From Brumimicrobium sp. (GTDB taxonomy: Bacteria > Bacteroidota > Bacteroidia > Flavobacteriales_D > Crocinitomicaceae): 64,000 nt of DNA. Positions 8,959 to 18,500 of this stretch are shown here, piece by piece. The stretch is from NCBI GenBank assembly GCA_023957385.1, contig JAMLGZ010000001.1, positions 1,350,923-1,414,922 on the forward strand, read 5' to 3'. Numbering within the stretch: position 1 is the first letter of the stretch; each line of letters starts with the position of its first letter. Below the pieces are notes generated by a model. That model worked only from the letters and a program-made list of their open reading frames with translations, searched no databases and had not been told where the DNA came from. The position numbers and the translations under genes were made by a program.

Positions 8959-10098
8959 TCAAGTGAATAGACGTACAATACAAAGTGAAATGGCAGCGAT
9001 AATGGCGCTAACGGGAATGGTTAAAATCCATGCCCACAAGAGTTGTAATGACATTCCCCAGCGAACAGCAGAAACTCTCTTAGTAAGTCCTACACCAATA
9101 ATAGAACCTGTAATAGTATGTGTGGTAGAAACAGGAATTCCAAAATGGTCAGTGATGAAAAGAGTGATGGCTCCAGATGTTTCTGCGCTTACACCTTCTA
9201 GAGAATTTATTTTAGTGATTTTTGTTCCCATTGTTTTGATGATTTTCCAGCCACCTGACATGGTTCCTAAAGCAATGAAAAGGAATGAAGCTAAAGGCAC
9301 CCACATATAATGTTCTGTAAAAAATTGAAAACGCTCTTCTTCTGCAAGATTAATATATAAGGGATCTTGTATAGCAACATGGTGATAGATAACCGCAGCA
9401 CCAATGATTCCCATTACTTTTTGAGCATCATTTAGCCCATGTCCTAAACTAAAAAGTCCAGAAGAAACTAATTGCAAATGCTTGAATGTTTTTTCTGCTT
9501 TTTGAGGTTTTGTATTTTTAAATAAGTTGATGATGATGATATTTATAATAATTGCAATAAGCATCCCAATCAAAGGAGCTAGAAAAATAAATAAGAATAT
9601 AGGGATAACTTTATCGAATTTTATTATACTCTGTGAAAGAAGTTGTTGAAAAGCACTTGTTGCGTTTTGAAGCCAGTTTTGTTCAGGATGTGCCATGCTA
9701 ATTTCATTAAAATCTATAAAATAAGCATTCATCAAAGCAGCTCCTAATAAACCACCTATCAGTGTATGGGAAGAAGAAGATGGAATTCCAAACCACCATG
9801 TAAGTAAATTCCAAAAAATGGCAGCAATCAGTCCAGCAAATATAACTTCTAAAGTAATAAAATCAGGATATACAGTTTTAGCTATCGTATTCCCAATTTT
9901 AAATTCTCCAATAACATAGATGGCCACAAAGAATGCAGCAAAATTCCAAAATGCAGCCCATAAAACGGCTTTAAATGGTGTCAAAACACGTGTGGAAACA
10001 ATGGTGGCTATGGAATTAGCAGAATCATGAAAACCATTGATAAAATCAAATAGTAATGCGGCAACTATAATTACAATTAATAAGAATGGAAGTTCCAT
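8959..10098 (-). CDS. pit: Inorganic phosphate transporter, Pit family
   Basis: 379-residue inner-membrane carrier that takes up phosphate (probably as a metal-phosphate complex) with protons or sodium. The duplicated PHO-4 signature is visible: GFHDSANSIATIVSTRVL (residues 22-39), and SLGHGLNDAQKVMGIIGAA with FGIPVSTTHTITGSIIGVG in the second half. About ten membrane helices are present. The gene follows the PhoU-like gene by 9 bases, the usual pairing for this family. Confidence 0.95.
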   Translation of the reverse strand: MELPFLLIVIIVAALLFDFINGFHDSANSIATIVSTRVLTPFKAVLWAAFWNFAAFFVAIYVIGEFKIGNTIAKTVYPDFITLEVIFAGLIAAIFWNLLTWWFGIPSSSSHTLIGGLLGAALMNAYFIDFNEISMAHPEQNWLQNATSAFQQLLSQSIIKFDKVIPIFLFIFLAPLIGMLIAIIINIIIINLFKNTKPQKAEKTFKHLQLVSSGLFSLGHGLNDAQKVMGIIGAAVIYHHVAIQDPLYINLAEEERFQFFTEHYMWVPLASFLFIALGTMSGGWKIIKTMGTKITKINSLEGVSAETSGAITLFITDHFGIPVSTTHTITGSIIGVGLTKRVSAVRWGMSLQLLWAWILTIPVSAIIAAISLCIVRLFT

Positions 10099-10107
10099 AG
10101 ATGTTGA

Positions 10108-10746
10108 TTAAGTATATTTAATTAAAATTCCTTGAATAACGTTGGCTACTTCTTCTGCTTTGTCCGTAACCTCTTCCAAATATTGGATGATAGATGATAT
10201 TTTGATTACGTTGATAGCTTCATGATTTTCAAACAATGCAACCATAGCCTCTGATAAAGCATCATCTGCTTGATTTTCTATAGCGTTAATCTTTATACAA
10301 GAATGCTTAATTTTATCGGTTGATTCCAAAGATTTTAATTCATTGATAGCAACCTTTAATTCTGAACAAGATTCTACAATTAAGTGAGTCAATGTTTTAT
10401 ATCCTTCAACATAAGGTGATTTGTAGAGTACAATATGTTTTGTTGCGGCAAACATATAATCTGCAATGTCATCTAATCGAGAGGCAAGTAAATGGATATC
10501 TTCTCTATCAAAGGGAGTAATAAAATTTTTGTTTAACTCCACATAAATCTCGTGAGTTAAATCATCGTTAATATGCTCAAACTCTTGCATCTCATCTAAA
10601 AATGAATTATCCATTTTTTCAAAGTTCCGTATGCCTTCTGCAAAACGGTTTGACATTTTATTTAAGTTTTCAGTTACTTGATCAAAAAGTGCATAAAAAA
10701 CTTTACTCTTAGGTTGAAAAGAATGAAAAAATTTGTTTAGTCCCAT
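10108..10746 (-). CDS. PhoU-like protein (DUF47 / TIGR00153)
   Basis: 212-residue all-alpha protein of the DUF47 family, related to PhoU. Acidic metal-binding patches are visible (EFEHINDDLTHEIYVELN, FDREDIHLLASRLDDIADYM, EVTDKAEEVANVIQGILIKY). Members sit beside Pit-type transporters and are thought to regulate them. Here it is the first gene of a two-gene leftward operon with pit. No pho-box-like repeat is seen in the 131 bases upstream. Confidence 0.92.
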   Translation of the reverse strand: MGLNKFFHSFQPKSKVFYALFDQVTENLNKMSNRFAEGIRNFEKMDNSFLDEMQEFEHINDDLTHEIYVELNKNFITPFDREDIHLLASRLDDIADYMFAATKHIVLYKSPYVEGYKTLTHLIVESCSELKVAINELKSLESTDKIKHSCIKINAIENQADDALSEAMVALFENHEAINVIKISSIIQYLEEVTDKAEEVANVIQGILIKYT

Positions 10747-10877
10747 AATGGCGTATTTTTTAAATTTAAATTAAATAAGGAAGAATAATTTATATAATAC
10801 TCTGCCTTGTGAAATATGATTGTTAGTTGCTTGCGATTTCTTAACTTGTGATATAATCCAATCTTTCGACATAAACT

Positions 10878-11567
10878 TTAATCAACTAAATTATTTTTAT
10901 TTATACTAGAGAATATCAAATCCTCTAAGAATTTTTGTACTTCATCTTCTTTATTTCTTTTACTAAAATCAGTCAAAGAGGATAAATTATGCATAAAGAA
11001 ATTCTGAAAATGTGCCACTTCAACTATGGTGGACGCTAAAGACTTTGGAAACGGGTAGTTAGCATTACATTCTAAGATGACATTCCCGATTAAATTACAT
11101 AAATCTTTATAGGGTTGAAAAAAATGTTGTTTATTGTTTTCAGAAACTTGTTTAGTTAAATATGCTTTTGATCCTTCAGCGACTATAAGAGGATGTAATA
11201 AACTTTCATCAATATAACTTGTCTTTTCATCGTCTTCGATAGGATTAGTTAGGATAGAAATTACCTTTTTTAACTTAATTTTTGGGTCATTGATATTATT
11301 GGTTACAAATTGAATATGAAATTCTAACCAACTAAAATACCAAGCAGTTAGATAAATCAGTAGCTTATGCTTATTTTCAAAATAACGATAAATCCCTGCC
11401 TCAGTTGAATTGATCTCCTCAGCCAATTTTTTAAAAGTAAATTCTTCAAATCCTAACTTGTGTATGAGTTGAACACTGCTTCTTAAAATTCTTCTTCCTA
11501 AGTCAGTATCTTCTGGATTTCGAAGATACAAAGCTTCATTCATTTTTATTTTAAACGCTATACTCAT
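10878..11567 (-). CDS. TetR/AcrR family transcriptional regulator
   Basis: 229-residue one-component repressor. The N-terminal HTH (about residues 25-75) reads RRILRSSVQLIHKLGFEEFTFKKLAEEINSTEAGIYRYFENKHKLLIYL, a clear TetR DNA-binding domain. The remainder is the helical ligand/dimer domain, of unknown ligand. It is transcribed divergently from dedA-terC across a 124-bp region with a 6-1-6 palindrome (11629-11641), so it probably controls itself and those membrane genes. ATG 11543 (MNEALYL) is an alternative start. Confidence 0.88.
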   Translation of the reverse strand: MSIAFKIKMNEALYLRNPEDTDLGRRILRSSVQLIHKLGFEEFTFKKLAEEINSTEAGIYRYFENKHKLLIYLTAWYFSWLEFHIQFVTNNINDPKIKLKKVISILTNPIEDDEKTSYIDESLLHPLIVAEGSKAYLTKQVSENNKQHFFQPYKDLCNLIGNVILECNANYPFPKSLASTIVEVAHFQNFFMHNLSSLTDFSKRNKEDEVQKFLEDLIFSSINKNNLVD

Positions 11568-11596
11568 ATTGTTTGAGATATATTTTTATTTGCCTA

Positions 11597-11604
11597 CAAA
11601 GATA
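11597..11604 (-). promoter_or_regulatory. -7 box of the tetR-type gene
   Basis: TATCTTTG on the minus strand, 30 bases before the start codon; it matches TAnnTTTG. Confidence 0.65.
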
Positions 11605-11628
11605 TAAATAGTTTTACAACTTTTTATG

Positions 11629-11641
11629 ATAGTAATACTAT
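11629..11641. promoter_or_regulatory. Candidate TetR-type operator
   Basis: ATAGTA-A-TACTAT is a perfect 6-1-6 inverted repeat between two divergent promoters, 25 bases upstream of the tetR -7 box and 19 upstream of the dedA -7 box. The position suits a repressor acting on both; the binding protein is inferred. Confidence 0.5.
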
Positions 11642-11659
11642 TATTCAAAATAGTTTATA

Positions 11660-11667
11660 TATCTTTG
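11660..11667 (+). promoter_or_regulatory. -7 box of the dedA promoter
   Basis: TATCTTTG on the plus strand, 25 bases before the dedA ATG at 11692; it matches TAnnTTTG. Confidence 0.65.
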
Positions 11668-11691
11668 CGATTGATGTTAAAATAATATCAA

Positions 11692-12333
11692 ATGGAAGTG
11701 CTATTAGAATTATTTCAGAATCTATTAGATCCTAATTGGATAATGAAAAATGGGGGGCTGTATTTAGTGCTGTTAATTTTATTTATAGAAACAGGGGTAA
11801 TCATTGGGTTTTTCTTGCCTGGCGACCCTTTGTTGTTTATTTCAGGGATGGTAATTGCTTCTGCTAATGAAGTTCATTATCCCTTCGGAAATGAATTCTT
11901 CAATTTGACTTTTTGGATACTCTTATTTACTTCTTCTACTATCTTAGGAAACTTCGTGGGTTATTGGTTTGGTAATAAATTCAAGTACATTATAAACAGA
12001 AAAGAGGATGCTTGGTTTTTGAAACGTAAACACATCCAAACTGCTCACGAATTCTATGAAGAGAGAGGTGGATTTGCCATTGCCATTGCTCGATTTCTAC
12101 CGATAGTAAGAACATTTGCTCCTATCATTGCTGGGACAGTAGAAATGAATTTTAAAAAATTTGCATTCTATAATATACTGGGAGCAATTCTCTGGGTAGT
12201 TAGTATCACTACCTTAGGTTATGTATTAGGGGAAAACCCTTGGGTGCAAAAGAACTTAGAGTTTATATTGATAGGATTGATTTTACTTGTAACAGCTCCT
12301 GTTATTATTAAGCTATTCACGAAGAAGAAATAG
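11692..12333 (+). CDS. DedA family membrane protein
   Basis: 213-residue polytopic inner-membrane protein of the DedA/SNARE-associated family, which includes undecaprenyl-phosphate and phospholipid flippases. Family motifs are ETGVIIGFFLPGDPLLFISG, GNFVGYWFGNKFG-like (GNFVGYWFGNKFK) and FARFLPIVRTFAPIIAGTVEM (here ARFLPIVRTFAPIIAGTVEM), the last holding the conserved membrane arginine. It is the first gene of a rightward group with terC and a PepSY-like lipoprotein, divergent from the TetR gene. The substrate is not deducible. Confidence 0.92.
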   Translation: MEVLLELFQNLLDPNWIMKNGGLYLVLLILFIETGVIIGFFLPGDPLLFISGMVIASANEVHYPFGNEFFNLTFWILLFTSSTILGNFVGYWFGNKFKYIINRKEDAWFLKRKHIQTAHEFYEERGGFAIAIARFLPIVRTFAPIIAGTVEMNFKKFAFYNILGAILWVVSITTLGYVLGENPWVQKNLEFILIGLILLVTAPVIIKLFTKKK

Positions 12334-12385
12334 AAAAATGAATATGGTTTGAAATCAAAAAAAATAAATATTTAAGAAATCTTAT

Positions 12386-13330
12386 ATGACAGTTTGGATA
12401 GCTTTTATAGCAGTAGTAGTGTTCGCTTTGGTGTTGGATTTAGGCGTTTTTAATAAAAACCCACACGAAATCAAAACCAAAGAAGCTGCAATATGGACAG
12501 CGGTTTGGGTAACTTGTGCTGTCCTCTTTTCAGGAATAATCTATCTCTCTTTCAAGAATGAATGGATAGCCAATCCTACTAATTCAACACCTATCAATGC
12601 TGTTTTAAAATATATTACGGGCTACTTGATAGAGCTATCATTAAGTGTTGATAATATTTTCATTATTGCACTTATCTTTTCGTCATTTGCTATACCTAAG
12701 AAGTATCAACACGAAGTACTTTTTTATGGCGTATTAGGAGCAATCGTATTTAGGGCATTAATGATTATTTTTGGCGTGGCATTAATTACCAAATTCAATT
12801 GGATGATCTATGTTTTCGGTGTGTTCTTAATATTAACTGCGCTAAAAATGCTTTTCAGTCATGGTAAACAGCAAGACCCTCATGAGTTTAAGATTTACAA
12901 GTGGCTTTCCAAAATTTATCCGGTTACGACAAAGGTTGAGAATGGCAATTTCTTTGTCAAAATTAATGGGATTAAATATATCACCCCTCTTTTTGTTACC
13001 TTAATAATTATTGAACTTACAGATGTGTTTTTTGCCATAGATAGTATTCCTGCTATTTTAGCCATTACTGCTGATCCTTTTATTGTTTTTAGCTCTAATA
13101 TTCTAGCAATTATGGGCTTGAGGTCTATGTTCTTTCTAATTGTGGGAATGTTAGATAAATTCAGATATATCAGCTATAGTTTAGTAGTTATTTTGGCTTT
13201 TGTAGGTGTAAAAATGATCATTTCTCATCAAGTTGAAATACCGGAATGGCTATCGCTTGGAGTTATTATTTTATCGCTAGTAAGTGGTATGCTTGCCTCT
13301 AAGTTTATAAGTGAGAAGAGAGAAGTTTAA
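12386..13330 (+). CDS. TerC family integral membrane protein
   Basis: 314-residue protein with about eight membrane helices, of the TerC/Alx family (manganese export or protein-maturation roles in studied members). Characteristic acidic motifs are ELSLSVDNIFIIALIFSSF and ELTDVFFAIDSIPAILAITADPFIVFSSNI; the intramembrane Asp residues are the proposed metal site. It lies 52 bases after dedA. A role in Mn2+ homeostasis is inferred from family knowledge. Confidence 0.92.
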   Translation: MTVWIAFIAVVVFALVLDLGVFNKNPHEIKTKEAAIWTAVWVTCAVLFSGIIYLSFKNEWIANPTNSTPINAVLKYITGYLIELSLSVDNIFIIALIFSSFAIPKKYQHEVLFYGVLGAIVFRALMIIFGVALITKFNWMIYVFGVFLILTALKMLFSHGKQQDPHEFKIYKWLSKIYPVTTKVENGNFFVKINGIKYITPLFVTLIIIELTDVFFAIDSIPAILAITADPFIVFSSNILAIMGLRSMFFLIVGMLDKFRYISYSLVVILAFVGVKMIISHQVEIPEWLSLGVIILSLVSGMLASKFISEKREV

Positions 13331-13352
13331 TATTGAAATTAATATTTAAAAA

Positions 13353-13784
13353 ATGAAAATGAAATCAAAAATTATAATTCTCGGAATGGCTTTTTGCCTT
13401 TTAAGTTGTGATAAAGAAACTGTTCTTTCATCAACAGAAATACCAACTGAAATTTCAGAATATGTAACATTACATTTTCCGAATAACAAAATTTTGCAAG
13501 TTATTAAAGATGTTGATGGATTTAAGAAGTCTTATGATATTACACTTGACGGAGGTATTACTTTAGAGTTTAATAGAAAAAAAGAAATTAGAGAGATTGA
13601 TGGAACAACTGAACTTCCTGAAAGTGTAATTCCAAGTAAGTTAAAATTATATGTTGATTCAAATTTCCCCAATAATTTCATAACTGATTGGGAATTAGAA
13701 GGTAAAAATCAACAAATCGGACTTGATAATGGTTTAGACTTGGAATTCAAGATGAATGGTGACTTCATTAGAATTGATAGCTAA
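13353..13784 (+). CDS. PepSY-like lipoprotein
   Basis: 143-residue lipoprotein (lipobox LLSCDK, Cys at 19) with two tandem PepSY-like repeats of about 50 residues. The first includes YVTLHFPNNKILQVIKDVDG; the second includes YVDSNFPNNFITDWELEGKN. Both end in a D-G/N-G-x-x-LEF hairpin. This matches the Bacteroidota putative beta-lactamase-inhibitor-like PepSY family (PF11396), of unknown function. It starts 22 bases after terC and is likely in the same transcript. Confidence 0.8.
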   Translation: MKMKSKIIILGMAFCLLSCDKETVLSSTEIPTEISEYVTLHFPNNKILQVIKDVDGFKKSYDITLDGGITLEFNRKKEIREIDGTTELPESVIPSKLKLYVDSNFPNNFITDWELEGKNQQIGLDNGLDLEFKMNGDFIRIDS

Positions 13785-13868
13785 CTTATTCAGAAACGTC
13801 AATAGATAAAAAAAATACCATTGGGCTGGTAAATTATTTCTATTGAATTTTTTAGAGAAAAAAAGTAG

Positions 13869-13900
13869 TGATTTTACCCAATATTTGTGGTAAAAGTCAT
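13869..13900. terminator. Possible hairpin between convergent genes
   Basis: An imperfect stem (TGATTTTACC / GGTAAAAGTCA, with one bulge and one G-T pair) lies between the PepSY-like gene and tsaC, which converge. The T-tail is weak, so termination is only a suggestion. Confidence 0.35.
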
Positions 13901-13920
13901 TATCATATATAATTTTATCA

Positions 13921-14487
13921 TTAAGAACGTATTACCTTTACTTTATAATCATTTCCTACCTTAATAATGGAAGAAGGAGTGCTCATATCTTCGTTTAAAC
14001 GCTCATTTAATATAAAATCGACTTGCTCTTTGATGATGGAATTAATTTCTGAATAATTTCGCGCAGTAGGTTCTTTTGAAATATTTGCACTCGTTGATAC
14101 GATTGGCTTTCTGAGTTGCTGTATCATTCTTTTACATAAATTATCGTCTGTGACACGTATGGCTATACTTCCATCTTCTGCTAATAAAGATGTTGGTAAA
14201 CCATTGGGTGTGTCATAAATAATGGTAGTGGGTTTAGTAGCCAAATCAATTAAATCGTAACATACATCAGGAATGTTGTCGACATATCGTTCAAGCATGG
14301 CAACACTATCAACCAAGAGTATAAAAGACTTATGAGCGTCTCTTTTTTTGATTTCAATAATGCGTTGGATAGCCTCCTCATTGGTACAATCGCAACCTAT
14401 TCCCCAAACTGTATCCGTAGGATAAAGTAATGTCTTCCCATCTTTTAAACCTTGAACAGCTTCCTTGATATCAACTAATTGCGACAT
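13921..14487 (-). CDS. tsaC: L-threonylcarbamoyladenylate synthase (Sua5/YrdC family)
   Basis: 188-residue enzyme that makes threonylcarbamoyl-AMP from threonine, bicarbonate and ATP for the t6A modification of ANN-decoding tRNAs. Recognisable motifs are LLYPTDTVWGIGCD (residues 20-33), RDAHKSFILLV (KR-x-x-x-K), SIAIRVTDD and KPIVSTSANISKEPTARN. The short form lacks the Sua5 C-terminal domain. Its start overlaps the stop of the upstream repeat protein by 1 base, indicating translational coupling. Confidence 0.94.
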   Translation of the reverse strand: MSQLVDIKEAVQGLKDGKTLLYPTDTVWGIGCDCTNEEAIQRIIEIKKRDAHKSFILLVDSVAMLERYVDNIPDVCYDLIDLATKPTTIIYDTPNGLPTSLLAEDGSIAIRVTDDNLCKRMIQQLRKPIVSTSANISKEPTARNYSEINSIIKEQVDFILNERLNEDMSTPSSIIKVGNDYKVKVIRS

Positions 14488-14924
14488 TATTTTTCTTTTA
14501 AAGTTTTTAGATTTAATGTTAGATAATAAAACTCTTTTGTGCTATTTTGTTTCAGCCATTCAAAACCCTCTTTCTCTCCCGAAATAGCTAGTGCTATATT
14601 ATGAAGAAGTAGAAAATTATTCTTTTGCAACCATTCAGATGCTTCCTCGTTTCCTTCACTTGCGTTAACTAATGCTAATAAATGTGGAAATCCATTTTGC
14701 ATCAACCAATCAATAGCCTCTGGTTTATGATAATAGGCGTGAATAGTCATGGTTAATTCCTTATATCCGTTGTTAAACAAATAATCCAATAATTCAGAAT
14801 GACCTTCAGCACCTTTTGCCCATGCTAGGATGATTTTAGGAGGGTACTCCCTCAAGATGATTTTGGGTTTTGCCCCATCCTGATATTTCAAATTGCCTCT
14901 TAATCGCTTAAATAAACCTGCCAT
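14487..14924 (-). CDS. Hypothetical helical-repeat protein
   Basis: 145-residue cytoplasmic protein of unknown function. After a basic N-terminus it contains about four degenerate repeats of 25-30 residues with the core x-E-x-x-x-W/Y-L-x-x-N-G/x-F/Y. Examples are SELLDYLFNNGY, EAIDWLMQNGF, EASEWLQKNNF and EGFEWLKQNST, giving an ankyrin-like helix-hairpin pattern. It is first in a two-gene operon with tsaC (1-base overlap). A protein-binding role is a guess from the repeat style. Confidence 0.75.
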   Translation of the reverse strand: MAGLFKRLRGNLKYQDGAKPKIILREYPPKIILAWAKGAEGHSELLDYLFNNGYKELTMTIHAYYHKPEAIDWLMQNGFPHLLALVNASEGNEEASEWLQKNNFLLLHNIALAISGEKEGFEWLKQNSTKEFYYLTLNLKTLKEK

Positions 14925-14945
14925 CTTTTAAAATTAAAGCTTTTC

Positions 14946-14953
14946 CAAAGTTA
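14946..14953 (-). promoter_or_regulatory. -7 box of the repeat protein/tsaC operon
   Basis: TAACTTTG on the minus strand, 22 bases before the start codon; it matches TAnnTTTG and is divergent from the thioesterase promoter. Confidence 0.6.
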
Positions 14954-14973
14954 CTTCTTTTATTAGAATGCAT

Positions 14974-14981
14974 TAACTTTG
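14974..14981 (+). promoter_or_regulatory. -7 box of the thioesterase gene
   Basis: TAACTTTG on the plus strand, 16 bases before the ATG at 14998. Confidence 0.6.
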
Positions 14982-14997
14982 TTGAAAAAATACTGCA

Positions 14998-15429
14998 ATG
15001 ATAGATCATAAAGTTCTACAATTATATAAAGCTTCTAATAGATACGGAGATTATTTAGAAATGGACTTGGAAATTCTAGAAGAAGGGAAATGTAAATATG
15101 TTATCGAAATCAAGGAAAAACATTTGGCAACTCCTATTGCGGCACATGGGGGAGTTGTAGCCGGAGTGATTGATGGAACCATGGGAGTCGCTGCTTTAAC
15201 TGTTGCTGGTAGAAGTGGAAATGTAGTTAGTACAGTAGATTTACATATCAATTATTTAAAGCCAGTCAAGTTAGGAGATGTCCTTACAGCTCACGGAGAA
15301 GTTGTCTCAGCAGGTAAACGTTTAATTTATGCAGAGGCTTCAGTTGTGAATCAAAATAATGTATTAGTAGCCAAAGCAGGAGGCACATTTAATGCTTATC
15401 CTGCTGAAAAGGCTTTTCATAAATTCTAA
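14998..15429 (+). CDS. PaaI/HotDog-fold acyl-CoA thioesterase
   Basis: 143-residue single hotdog-domain protein. The core AAHGGVVAGVIDGTMGVAALTVAG is the PaaI-type thioesterase motif (H-G-G, then D as general acid). VSTVDLHINYLKPVKLGDVLTAHGEVV is the central strand pair. It probably hydrolyses an acyl- or aryl-CoA in the cytoplasm; the substrate is unknown. It stands alone, divergent from the tsaC operon. Confidence 0.88.
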   Translation: MIDHKVLQLYKASNRYGDYLEMDLEILEEGKCKYVIEIKEKHLATPIAAHGGVVAGVIDGTMGVAALTVAGRSGNVVSTVDLHINYLKPVKLGDVLTAHGEVVSAGKRLIYAEASVVNQNNVLVAKAGGTFNAYPAEKAFHKF

Positions 15430-15514
15430 GTATTGAAAGAAAAAGAAACTTAATATTTTTTTTATTGATATAATTACTATAATTTAGCCTAACCGTTGGT
15501 TTAATTATTTTAAG

Positions 15515-18500
15515 ATGAAAAGAGTAACTACTGCTATTATAATACTCTTATTATATTTCGTGTCTTATTCTCAGGAAATATGTAATAATGGTATTGATGA
15601 TGATGGGGATGGTTTAATTGATTTAAATGATCCCGATTGTGATTGTAACGGATTTGGAAATTCAACAAATATCCCGTCATTAATTCCAAACCCTTCGTTT
15701 GAAGATAGAAATTGTTGTCCCACCTCATTTTCTCAATTGAATTGTGCACAAACTTGGATGCAGGCAACTTCTGCTACATCAGATTATTTTGCTTGTGGGT
15801 ATTCCTTTGGAGCGGCAAACCAAGCAGGAATATCTGCAGCAGATGGTAGTGCTTATATTGGAGCTATCTTTCAAAATGGTTGGAGAGAATATGTAGGTTC
15901 CTGCTTATTAAGTCCCCTACTTGCAGGTGAGACCTATGTTTTAGACTTTAATATTGCTTCGTTTCCTATAACTGGTATGGGAGGAGTGTGTAATAATGGT
16001 ACAATTAACTATGGAGATGTTGACATCTCAATCTTTGGAACAACAGATTGCAGCTATTTACCTGTGAGCACTACAGATTGCCCTTCAAATGCATCTCCTA
16101 ATTGGAACTTAATAGGGAGTCAAACGTATTCGCCTAGCAATTCTTGGAGTGTCTTAACTATTACATTTACACCAACAGTAGATATTTATGCAATTATGAT
16201 AGGCGCCCCTTGTAGCTTACCTGCTGCTTATAATGGTTCACCTTGTTATGCATATTTTGTATTTGATAATTTGATACTTCAAGCAGAAGATTATTTTAAT
16301 TCTTTGTCTATTACTGAAACTGGGAATTATTGCACCAATGATTTAACTTTACATGCAACAGCAGATAGTTTAGGAGGAACATGGCAATGGTATTTTGAAG
16401 GTGTTGCAATTGTAGGTCAAACTGGCCCAGATCTTAATTTGGCTATTAATGGAATGGGAGATGGTGTGTATAATGCACTATATACACTTGGTTCTAACTG
16501 TGGAGTTGCAAACTATACCGTTAATTCAGTAGTTCAATTACATCCAGACTTCACCTCAACGATTGAGTGTCAGGGTGTTGCCACTTCTTTTGCAAATACA
16601 TCGACATCTTCTGGTGATCCTATCAGTATGTGGTCTTGGGATTTTGATAATAATGGTGTTATAGATGATAATGGACAGAATGTTTCCTATGTATTTCCGA
16701 CTAGTGGAACCCATAATGTTAGTCTTCAGATAACTAGCAGTACAGGATGTCAACATGATACTGTAATTCAAGTAGTAGTGAATCCAAATCCCGTGGTTGA
16801 TTTTACATGGGGTGATGTGTGTATTGGAAATTCAGTTGTTTTTAATAATGGAACCACTATTTCTTCGGGTTCTATAGCTAGTTGGTCCTGGGATTTTGGT
16901 GATGGTTCAACCGGTACCTCCCAAAATGAAAGTCATTTATACAGTTCATCAGGTTCTTTTAATGTCACTTTACAAGCAACATCAAATCAAAATTGTGTAG
17001 ATCAAATTACTAAGACGGTAAATGTTTATCCACAACCTAGTGCAGATTTTAATTTTGTAAATGCTTGTACTAATGAGCCTATTTCTTTGACTAGCACCTC
17101 AACTTCAAGCGCGGGTGGATTTAGTCATTATTATTGGGATGTTAATAATGATGGAATAGATGAATTCACTACTCAGAATACTCAATATTCCTATAATCAA
17201 GCTGGGCAATATCCGGTTAGACTTATTGTAGAAGATTTTAATGGTTGCAGAGATACTATTATTCAACAAGTGACATCCTATGCTTTGCCACATGCCGATT
17301 ATACAGCCACCTTTGTTTGTGAAGATGATATCACATCTTTTACGAATACTTCCATGATTAATCCCGTAGATAATGACATGATTTCAACCTATGCTTGGAG
17401 TTTCGGAGACGGAAACACATCTAATCAAGAAAATCCAACGCATGGATACGGGGTAGAGAATGTTTATACAGCACAATTAGTTATTACAACAAACTATGGT
17501 TGTAAGGATTCTATTTCTAAACCTGTAGAAGTCTATCCATTACCTCATGTTAATTTTTCACCAACAGATGTTTGTTTAAATTTTACAACAAATTTTACAG
17601 ATCAATCAATCATTAGTAATACACATACTTCCAATTCAAATGTTCAATGGTCTTGGGATTTCGCTGATGGAACAACATCTACTCTACAAAATCCAACTCA
17701 TGTTTATGGTACTGATGGGACGTATAATGCTACTCTAACAGTGACCTCAAATCATGGTTGTGAGAATAATACAACTTTAGTGGTAACAGTCCATTCTTTA
17801 CCTATAGTTAGCTTTTCTGGTCAAAATCTAGAAGGTTGTGCACCATTATGTCCGGTAATAACTTCAACTTCAACAATTAACGCTCCATCCACATTAAACC
17901 AATTTATTTGGACACTTTCTGATGGTAGAACGTATACAGGAAACTCTTTTTCCGACTGTTATGAAAATACTTCTGGATTTGATATCTCTTACGGTGTAAA
18001 TTTGGAAGTGATTTCAAATTTTGGTTGCACTCAAAATACTACTGTTAATGATTACATTCAAGTTTATCATAATCCTATAGCAGGTTTTTATTATTTACCA
18101 GAAAATCCTGATATTTTAAATTCTGAAGTAGAGTTTCACAATACATCTCTTTATGCAAATTCCTATATATGGACAATTGATAATATTGGAAATATGAATG
18201 AATTTGAACCCAAAATAGATTTCCCTTATGAGCCTGTAAAATATGGAGTTATGTTAGTAGCATATACGGATAAAGGGTGTGTTGATACAGCACGAAGCGT
18301 TGTTAATATACGAGATAAGGTTATATTCTATGTACCTAATACTTTTACTCCAGATAACGATCATTTTAATGAAACATTTCAACCTGTTTTTTCGAGTGGC
18401 TTTGACCCGCAGACTTATACTTTGTTAATTTTTAATCGCTGGGGGGAAATTATATTTGAATCTCATGATGTGAATGTGGGATGGAGAGGTACCTATGGTA

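Noticed and set aside
8963..9310. A 115-codon plus-strand frame antisense to the pit gene
   Set aside because: It is a shadow of the transporter's codons, with no independent signals.
15515..15767. Possibility that the first PKD gene was a calcium-dependent enzyme because of the DDDGDGLID motif
   Set aside because: The motif is a short Ca-binding-like linker seen in many surface proteins; no catalytic domain follows.
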